Below are positions 56,645-64,000 of a stretch of DNA of 64,000 bases, one piece after another; position 1 is the stretch's first letter, and every line of letters starts with the position of its first letter. Source of the DNA: Ceratorhiza oryzae-sativae (Eukaryota; Basidiomycota; Agaricomycetes; Cantharellales; Ceratobasidiaceae). Under the pieces are notes generated by a model. That model was given only the letters and a program-made list of their open reading frames with translations. It made no database searches and was not told the DNA's origin. Location: assembly GCA_030998015.1 (NCBI GenBank), contig JARWMV010000016.1, forward strand, positions 62,001 to 126,000, read 5' to 3'. The translations under genes and the position numbers were made by a program.

Positions 56645-57015
56645 TGCCGTTCGCAACCAAGGATCGCAGATATCTGGGTTATTCAGCTTCGTTGGGTGAA
56701 ATACCCCGCCGCTAGAGAATCGAGCTAGGTCCTAGAAAAAATCGGTAAGAATTTTATCTAAACTTCAAACGCATGCGCTCACCAAAACTCGGAAGCTCCA
56801 GGAGATCCATCGGTCAGCCTGGTTAGCGAATACGTACTTTTGAGCATCAGCCCCTACGAAGCGATCCAAATTCAGAAGTTCATCCCGACGGCTCATTAGG
56901 CAGAGTGCCTACAGCCACGACGGAATTGTTGTTCACCGCAAAGCTAGCGGCCAAAGACCACTCATCAAGGATCAAGGGGCTGTTGTTCTCGGCAAGAGCT
57001 ATCTATCTGAGTACA
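56645..57015 (-). pseudogene. Truncated GH5 pseudogene (copy of 57689-58110)
   Basis: This stretch aligns along its whole length with the 3' end of the GH5 gene at 57689-58110: the same string of blocks occurs on the minus strand, including the end GYFTK-like region, WIFWNF-like region and the LIFGE-like region, with many substitutions and small indels. Only the last two to three exons are represented; the N-terminal half is absent. It therefore cannot encode an enzyme. The direction is the same as the intact gene, consistent with tandem duplication and decay. Confidence 0.7.
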
Positions 57016-57263
57016 ATGGTTGGAGTCCCAAGTGGCTAACAAGTTAAAAAACTGTACAGTAGGTACCCCTATTTCCTTTACCCCACAACTCCGTCATTTC
57101 TTGCTCTGAATCCCCCCAAACACAACGAGGTTTATATTCCATGTCGAGCTATCGTTTGGATATATGCATGCTACTTGATAAGGCATGATTATAAAGTACA
57201 TGGACGCACAAGTTTTAGGTAGGTTAGATACCTATAGTTTCGTTGCTAACTGTCCTTGAGTTC
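57016..57263. other. Short intergenic between GH5 fragment and hairpin element
   Basis: Nothing seen. Confidence 0.35.
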
Positions 57264-57446
57264 CTCAGCAAAAAGCCAAAACTCCGACTAGCGCCCACTA
57301 ATGCCCCACTGTCTAACTAAGCTTTTTAGCGCCTGCTAGGTCCTGGTAGCGTCGGCGGCCCGTGATCCAGTGGGCGCTAAAAGGCTTAGTTAGAGGTATA
57401 GAGCTACTTCGCGCTAGCTAGACTTTCGACTTTTGGCTGAGTCATA
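57264..57446. mobile_element. MITE-like hairpin element, copy B
   Basis: A foldback sequence. The core is a 25-bp inverted repeat (TCTAACTAAGCTTTTTAGCG at 57312-57331 against CGCTAAAAGGCTTAGTTAGA at 57375-57394), two mismatches in the arms, separated by about 43 bases. Outer, weaker pairing extends to CTCAGC near 57265 and to TGGCTGAG near 57438-57445. The right end (CTAGCTAGA, then TTGGCTGAGT) matches the right end of the element at 17169-17357, so both belong to one family. Non-coding. Lies just 3' of the GH5 gene. Confidence 0.6.
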
Positions 57447-57688
57447 CGAGTAGCTAAGTGCGACCTCTCATCGTTCAAACACACTTGGCATGAATCCACC
57501 AAACCATAGGAGTTCGCGACCATTCCTACTCTAGCGCTCAAGGGGCTTTCTATGGGGTTCTACTGAACAACACTTTGCCGTACTACTTCTTCACTTGACT
57601 TGTGTCACGCGGGGCTTCTGTCACGACAATGTGATTGAATCAAAGCTTGAACCCAATGGGTCAAGAAAACTAGTAAGGATACAGAATC

Positions 57689-60077
57689 CTAAGCAACCGA
57701 AGTGCCATTTGCCATCCAAGGCTTGCAAATGTCAGGGTTATTCAGCTTCGCTGGGTCTTTGGTGAAATACCCGGCCGCAAGAGAATCGAGGTAGGACCTG
57801 GTTGAAGTTGGTAAGAGTGTGATATAAACTTCGATAGTATGCACTCACCAGGCTGGGCTGTAGACAGAGCCTTCCTCGACTCGGAAGTTCCAGAAGATCC
57901 AACCATCAGCTTGGCTAGCGAATACATACTTTTGGGCGTCGGCCCCTGCAAAAACATTGAAGTTCAGAATTTTAACCCCACGACGCACTGGACAGAATGC
58001 TTACAGTCACGACGGAAGGTGCTGTTATCTGCAAAGTTAGTAGCCAAGGTGAATTCACCGAAGATGAGGGGACTGTTGTTATCGGCAAGGGCCTTCGATA
58101 CGCGATTAGTGTCTGTTCAACGCGGTTAGGGTAATTGAACTGTCCAGGCAGGGAGACCTCTTACTGCAGATTGAACTCAAGTACGACTCCGCGTTAGGAT
58201 CAGCTCCCTGGCCTAAAGCTAGCTTTAGCCAAATGTTGTGCCTATCGAAGGTAGCACCTACCGAACGTATAGTACAAATGAGCGTCATAAATTTGAGGAC
58301 CGATGGCAAAATCGGCTGGGTTCCTGTAACAGCACTAAGTTTAAAACTTGTTGATCGAATGAAAGATACTTACGGTGGGTTGTTGTACTGCGAGTATTTG
58401 GTCGTGAATCTGAAAATGGCATCAGCATGTGCAACTCGACCTGAAATATTTTTTTAAAAAAAGCGCACGTGGTACTCAAGCACTGAGTGTTTGCCCCTGC
58501 GCCAGCACCATAGCCGCGCTTCTCTTCGGTACGCTTTTCCGACTTGAGCCCATGCGGAGCGCGCTTTGACCCAATGGCAGCGTCCTTGATCGAACGTTTT
58601 TGTGAACTAGCGGTATCCTTTACATTGGGAAAGTCTGAGAGTCGAGGATAGTCGATATCCGCATCCGGCCGGCTACCGACAACCCGCTTGACGTGCGCAG
58701 GGGGGAGTCCGAGCTGCTTCGCACTGTACTCGATGCCATCGACTATTCCCTGAAGAATTGGTCGGAGACTGGGTTCAATCATGGGCGCAAGGCTGAGGAG
58801 GCCACCTTCAGCTGCAGAGTGAAGGTCGTAGGTAGAGTTGGATATGATCTTCGAATAGTCAGCGCCTGTGCAGGTGATGCCGAAAACAAGCTCGACCAGT
58901 CGAACGACCTTGACAAACTTGCGCTGGTCTGCAAGTCACGGAACCATCAATCGTATGTTGTTAGGCATCCCGCTCTACTCACAATCGCCAAGCCCGGGGG
59001 TTTTACTATAGTCTGTGACGGGATTGTTGATTGCCTCAATAGCAAACACGGTGCTGAAATCAGGATCCATGTGGCTGATGGCGGTCATTACGCCACCCCA
59101 AATCAAGGCGCGGTTGTAATTTTCGTCTTTCTATAAAAAGGACCAAGTAAATTATTCGTCACCCGGTAAGTCAAACCAGACGATGACTTGCATAGAATTG
59201 AAGATCAGAGGTGCATCGGCCAGCATACATTTGGTTGGCCGCAGATACTCCTGGCATAGCGTGGAAGTCCAAAATCGCATGAATGCCCTTGGCTTTCAGC
59301 ATCGCGAGACCCTTTTTGAGGTATGGCAAGCCACCCCTAGGCTACGATTCAAGGCGTTAGAAACAGCCACGCGTGTAAAAGTGAATTGCATACGTAGAAC
59401 TCGGTTTTTCGATCGACCAATCCTTCAACGATCCAGAATCCCAACGCAATGCGCACACTGTTCAGGCCCCCGTCGGCGAACTTGTTGACGTGATCCTGGG
59501 TGAACCAAGTGGCCCTTGGTAGGTGACCATTAAGCTAAAAATATAACTACCATATGACATGGGCTACATACCAATGCTGCGCAAAAACTTTGTCGGCCTG
59601 CTCCTGTCCTAGTTTCTGGGTGAGCGCGCTAGAGACGATGCGTGAGGAGATTCATTCTAAATGCATCGAATCTGCGATGCAGAGGATGCTAACAATTCGC
59701 TGGCTGCACAGTCGGCGCAATGATCACAAATTTCTCCGCCCATCCTTTGCCATTCATTAGGCACTATTGAAGTCTGTGTCAGCCGACGGAAGGAAAAGGA
59801 TTTTTTTTTTAAAAAAAACCTACACATCCAAGGCTCTGTAAGAAGCCTAAACCGTCAATCATCGGTTAATAATCGAATGAGTAGGTATCGCAATTAAGTG
59901 TAGCAACATACCAGCTACCGATCTATATTCAAACCATCAGAACAGCTGGATTCGCAAGAGCAGGTCACAACTCACGTTAACTCCATACACCTTGTCGACT
60001 GGCAGGCCAGCCTTTGCGGCAGAGACAGCTGCCGCCGCCAGCAGACCAGTACCACAAATCGTGGAATGAATCCTCAT
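57689..60077 (-). CDS. Glycoside hydrolase family 5 protein, altered acid/base site
   Basis: A secreted GH5 of the fungal exo-beta-1,3-glucanase-like type. The start at 60077 encodes a signal peptide (MRIHSTICGTGLLAAAAVSA). Then come GLPVDKVYGVN joined to IGSWLLTEPWM, GGEICDHCADCAASE, LTQKLGQEQADKVFAQHW, TWFTQDHVNKFADGGLNSVR, IALGFWIVEGL, LDFHAMPGVSAANQMYAG (a GC-donor intron, 59131-59191, follows), NYNRALIWGGVMTAISHMD, and DFSTVFAIEAINNPVTD. The last block should read NEP, the acid/base Glu; here it is Asn (59023-59028). The nucleophile block PLIFGEFTLATNF keeps its Glu. The end is DGWIFWNFRVEEGSVYSPAW, GYFTKDPAKLNNPDIC and ANGTSVA. About nine exons, frame open. Activity is doubtful. A TATATA-like box lies near 60210-60217. 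Confidence 0.83.
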
Positions 60078-61694
60078 TCTGAACGTTACGGGTGATCAGA
60101 GGTATCCGACGAAAGTAAAGTATACGCGAGATTCTTGAGAGAGTATCTTTGAATGCGACAGGTTTGTGAGAGAGGTGACTTGAGGTAGAGATCCAGTCGT
60201 CAGTTGGCTTTATATACATAAAATCACCCTCAGAGTATTTGGTCTTGACTTACTGGTTCATCGCTTTGATCAGGCGTTTCGGTCACGAAATCTGCCAGGC
60301 TGAGCTAAGGCGTTGGGCTGGGGGGCTGAGTGATTGACATACCCACGAAAAGGGGCTTCCATTACTGAACAGAACAGGCATGGCTGCAGTATCGCAAGGG
60401 ATCATGATGTTTCTATTTCCGCGCGTTGCGCTTCCATAGATGGACTTGAACACTCCGTGTAGGCTAAGAGTTCTGACCATCAAGCAGATGACTTATGGCG
60501 CTTAAATGTCGTTGTTTGCCCTGTGATCAATCTCGGATTCTTTTTCATCTAAAATATTCTTGGATGTACAGAAGCTTAGAAGAGGACCTAACAGCCCAGC
60601 AGCAATAAAATTAGTCCGAATGCTTCCAGGCGATCAAACGATTACCGCTCTGGTAGATTCAAGTTCATTCTCAAGAGTCCCGGTGGATTTCGAGGACCAG
60701 CCTTAACATTTAGAAGCATCCCTCTCGCTTCTTTCGGTGGCTCGGTGTATGCTCAGATATTCAAGCGAAAACGGGGGCCATGGTGCAAGGTTCAGCCAAG
60801 AATATCAGCCCCTCGGGCGTTCAAAAGAAGTAATCTGGCTGATGACGAAAATAACATTGCCTAAAACTGAGCGCGAGCTACCTTTCCATATTCCTACCTA
60901 CAAACGATTGTCTAACTGCGCTTGATGTAGTCGTGTCTGTGCGACGCAGCATCGGCCTTCATGAGTGAGGTCAATGGACATACAAGAGCGGCCCAAGCTG
61001 ACCGAAGAAGACAGGCCGCTCGGAGGATATATGCATACATCGTACACTTGAATTCTTACCTGAATTCTCTCCGACAGGGTTGATGGAGATTGGGCCCGGC
61101 ACGTTGAATGGCTGAAGGTCTTCTATATCTGTTTGGGGGGACCTACGCTAGGCTCTAATCTATTAAGTCTGGCAAAAGATTCATCGGGGTGGGGCGCCTA
61201 AGACAGAGTCCTCATGGAACTTCCATTTCTTGACTTGTTGCCTTGGTGCTCGCTCGGCAGACGATCCCCCGGCTCTTGTCTAGACACTGAGGATGCGGGG
61301 GATGGTGGGGCCTAAGGTTATCTTTATTTCTCACTGTAATCAACGCTACAGTCACCAATGGATTCAAACTTGAGCTACCGAGAGATAGTGCAATTAGTAT
61401 CGGAGGTGTGTACGCCTACATGCGGCTTAGCTAGAAATATGCCGCCTTTATCTGAGGTAGCATAGATGAAGAACCATATGAAGTGCTTGAACAGAGAATG
61501 GGATATAATTTATACCCACCTAATTATTTGATTCACGACAAGTCCTTCCCAACTCGGCGTGATAGATAGTTTTTATCATTTTGGACACTTTGTGGCGGTG
61601 CAGGTACCTGATTTGATAATCCGGACTTTGTTGATGTTTGTCTGGCTGGTCAAGGATGTGAATGGTCTAGCCATTCTGCAACGACCGCTTTCTG
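60078..61694. other. Long intergenic region
   Basis: 1.6 kb with no supported gene. The GH5 promoter lies at its left end. Short frames only (for example 60737-60925). Confidence 0.4.
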
Positions 61695-63606
61695 ATGCCG
61701 ACAATGGACCACGCCAGATATTACGCCCCATCCCACGATCTGTGCGCCTCTGTGGTTCGGATGGCGATGATGGGATGGCATCCTGCGATGATTGAGGTCT
61801 GCACGGCGATCCCCCAGCCCTTCGTCTGTGACATCATAAAATCTCATTTCACAAGCGGCCCAGACGTTCAGCGTGCACCTGTGGCAATTGCGGCACCCGT
61901 GTATGCCTATCCTGCTCCTTACCCGTGGTATGGAGGGTATCCCCAGGCGATTATGCCGCCGCCACACTACGCGGCACCCGCGCCCCATGTGGCTCCCGTT
62001 CCACCTCACCACCCTCATTACATCCATCCTCAGCCACTTGCAGTTGCCCCGAGGCCTGTGGAAGTTCCCCGTGCTACCATCGTCGAGGTTACGGAAAGAG
62101 CTCCTCAACCTGACCAACCCCCTCCACCACCAGAGCGTCCTGTATCCCAGAGGTCCTTGGCACCTTCACGACACACCACCAGCTTGAAACAGACTGTTGC
62201 TCAAAAGCCTTACCCGAACTCGAAGCCGGCAGAGCTCAGAAGGGTCAGTGGGAGCACTCAATCCGTTCAAGCGTTGACTCTTGGCGTGGGGCAAGAGCCC
62301 AAGGTCGCTTCGACTTTCAACTTGATTGAAACATCAATTCTAGCGCCAGGGGCGTCTCGTGCACATCGGACAGACCTTGTTCGGAGTGCCACTGTCCCTA
62401 GTCGATCGGAGGCTGGTGGACCTGTTGTTAGGTGCGATCATCATAGAAATTCTGAACAGCTTGTTCCGCGCGTGGAGTCACCTGGACGGGCACCCACTAC
62501 AAGACATTCAGTGATTGGAATCCAGCCTTTCGTGCGTGATACAGTAGGACAAGACAATGACGAAAACGAGGACCAAGTTCAGGTCGACGAGGACGCGGAT
62601 GGTGAACAGTGTGAGGACGATGGGGATGGAGAAAAAGAGGAGGAGGAGGAGGAAGGAAAACATTTTTCTACTCTTTCTGACGAGGATTTAGCGGTGCGTC
62701 GATCAAATTTGTGGGCTAGTGCGACAACTCACGCCCGTCTTAGTTTGTGAGTGGCTACGTGGGCCACCATCCAGGAGTAGAGCTAAAAATACTCTGCGAG
62801 AAACTTTTGTTACGGCGGCAAGTCTCGGTTTCTCCATGCCAGCTCCTTCGACAGATGTTTGACAATCGGGTTGATTTAAAGCAAATGGCAAGTGTGGCAC
62901 ATACCACAAGCTGACCTCTTTTGATAATCATAATCTAGGACGAGGGATGGCCCAAGGAGGATCACCTGGTGCGCCGCAGGTATGCCTATACGATCGGGAG
63001 GTATCCCTACTGTGAGATTGTTTTTATCGCACAATTTAACTTGGATGTCTCCTACGGATGGGCCATTCCCGGTCGCGTTCGTCGAAGTTCATCTCGCTCT
63101 CACAAGTAGGTTCAAACTAGTAGCATCATCATAGTCGCGAAACTGATAGAATTCTAGCTTCACTATTTCATTTGCTATATCTAGCAACGGAATCTTGACC
63201 TCGACCGCGTCTGAAAAGGTTGGACGCCCGACCTACGGGAACGTCATACGCCGCACCATGGAACAAGAGAACAGATTGTTGTTCGTCCTGAGTAAATATC
63301 AAGTTGAGGACTTTGACCAACTCAAACTCATGTTCAAGAACCGGTGCGACGGATATCTCAGAACTCGAGAATTGAGCTAACCCGTTGAGCAGGAGTATGA
63401 AATATGTCTTTATACCTGTTCAATGTCCCGATTATGATGTGGTCAAGCTGGCTAGAGCATGGGTTGAACAAGAGGTTCAAGAACAAGAGACGGAGCTTGG
63501 AGCGGTAAAAGACGTTGCGGCAGCGAAAGATATCGTCAAGCATGCCATCAAGTCGATCACGAGGGAGCAAGCAAAACAGTGGTTCAAAAAGTGCCACTAT
63601 ATCTAG
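61695..63606 (+). CDS. Protein with HTH-like N-terminus and acidic linker, unknown
   Basis: I do not recognise the family. From ATG at 61695, MPTMDHARYYAPSHDLCASV is followed by VRMAMMGWHPAMIEVCTAIP and FVCDIIKSHFTSG, whose helix spacing looks like a helix-turn-helix. A Pro/Ala/Tyr-rich segment follows (YAYPAPYPWYGGYPQ, PPPPPERPVSQRSLAP), then a long disordered part and an acidic run (EDQVQVDEDADGEQ, then a run of Glu). After several likely introns the end is IRRTMEQENRLLFVLSKYQV, then DQLKLMFKNRCDGYLRTR and SMKYVFIPVQCPDYDVVKLA, ending ITREQAKQWFKKCHYI at 63606. The joints between 62690 and 63195 are not certain, so this could be two genes. A paralogous N-terminus begins at 63832. Confidence 0.5.
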
Positions 63607-63831
63607 GGTTCCGATATCTCGTTCGAGGCGACACTAGGTTCATCTAATGTCTTGATTATGTATACTTTATTTTTGATTCTGTTGCATAGGATAAGGCATA
63701 GTAATGGACAGCGATTTGTAAATGAAATTGAAATCAAATGGAAGGTGCGGGATCTATCTCTATTTGGACCGAGCCTCACTCGACGTCATCTGACCCCTGA
63801 GTGTTCACCAAGACGATCAAACCCGACGACC
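63607..63831. other. Short intergenic before paralogous gene
   Basis: 225 bp; presumably 3' end and promoter. Nothing specific. Confidence 0.35.
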
Positions 63832-64000
63832 ATGGCAGGTCAGCAACCAGTTCCTCAGCATTCGACCTGCCCTGACCTTCCGCACATCATCATGCGGATG
63901 GTAGCCCTTGGATATCACCCATACACGATCGCTGCGTGCACTGGTTTCTCCGAATTCTCGATTCACGAGACAATAATGGCATTTCACGCGGCTGGATACA
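63832..64000 (+). CDS. Second HTH-like protein, 5' part only
   Basis: ATG at 63832 opens MAGQQPVPQHSTCPDLPHII then MRMVALGYHPYTIAACTGFS and EFSIHETIMAFHAAGY, running off the right edge. It aligns with residues about 13-55 of the gene at 61695 (RMxxxGxHPxxIxxCTxxxxxxIxxxIxxxFxxxG), so the two genes are tandem paralogs. Function unknown; the HTH-like reading is by spacing only. Confidence 0.5.
   Translation, partial: MAGQQPVPQHSTCPDLPHIIMRMVALGYHPYTIAACTGFSEFSIHETIMAFHAAGY

Overview
This is nuclear DNA of a filamentous fungus, almost certainly a basidiomycete of the Agaricomycetes. Genes are split by many GT-AG introns of about 45-60 nt and sit on both strands with short gaps. The families present (DLT1, Rrp8, RBM39/CAPER, ATG15-like lipase, GH5 glucanase-like, repeated F-box genes, multiple GSTs) are typical of plant-associated Agaricomycetes. 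A Rhizoctonia/Ceratobasidium-like source fits best, but that is inference from protein style and not a database result. Because coding sequence is fragmented by introns, most gene models below were joined by hand from splice signals, reading frame and family knowledge; ends are less certain than identities. Layout: 1-5.3 kb holds an F-box gene running off the left edge, DLT1 and an MFS sugar transporter. 5.6-7.9 kb holds a near-perfect inverted repeat that duplicates the 3' end of an unrecognised gene. 8.6-14 kb holds an F-box gene, a broken RidA gene, an HSL-type esterase and a ketopantoate reductase. 14.4-22 kb holds a Ser/Thr-rich secreted protein with NGNKDN repeats and three tandem copies of a SAM methyltransferase, the first dead. 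22.4-26.3 kb holds an intact GST and a decayed GST copy. 27.7-39.3 kb is a housekeeping block: small membrane protein, RBM39-like splicing factor, SH3-PX-BAR sorting nexin, Rrp8, F-box gene and ATG15-like lipase. 39.6-47.5 kb holds a ubiquitin protease with a degenerate catalytic centre and two frameshifts, an F-box remnant, mitochondrial ribosomal protein uS17m, a YeeE/YedE sulfur transporter and an intron-bearing tRNA-Phe. 48.9-56.1 kb holds an unrecognised gene, then quinolinate phosphoribosyltransferase, an ACMSD-type decarboxylase and an aldehyde dehydrogenase. 56.6-60.1 kb holds a GH5 gene with a truncated copy beside it. 61.7 kb to the right edge holds two tandem genes sharing a helix-turn-helix-like N-terminus. 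Working together: QPRTase, the ACMSD-like enzyme and the ALDH lie around the branch point between NAD synthesis and complete tryptophan catabolism, the latter two sharing a head-to-head promoter; this is the best candidate for a functional gene cluster here. RBM39-like and the sorting nexin, and the ATG15-like lipase and the ubiquitin protease, are also divergent pairs. The accessory parts show repeated local duplication followed by decay (methyltransferase, GST, GH5, F-box, RidA), together with small hairpin elements that look like MITEs.
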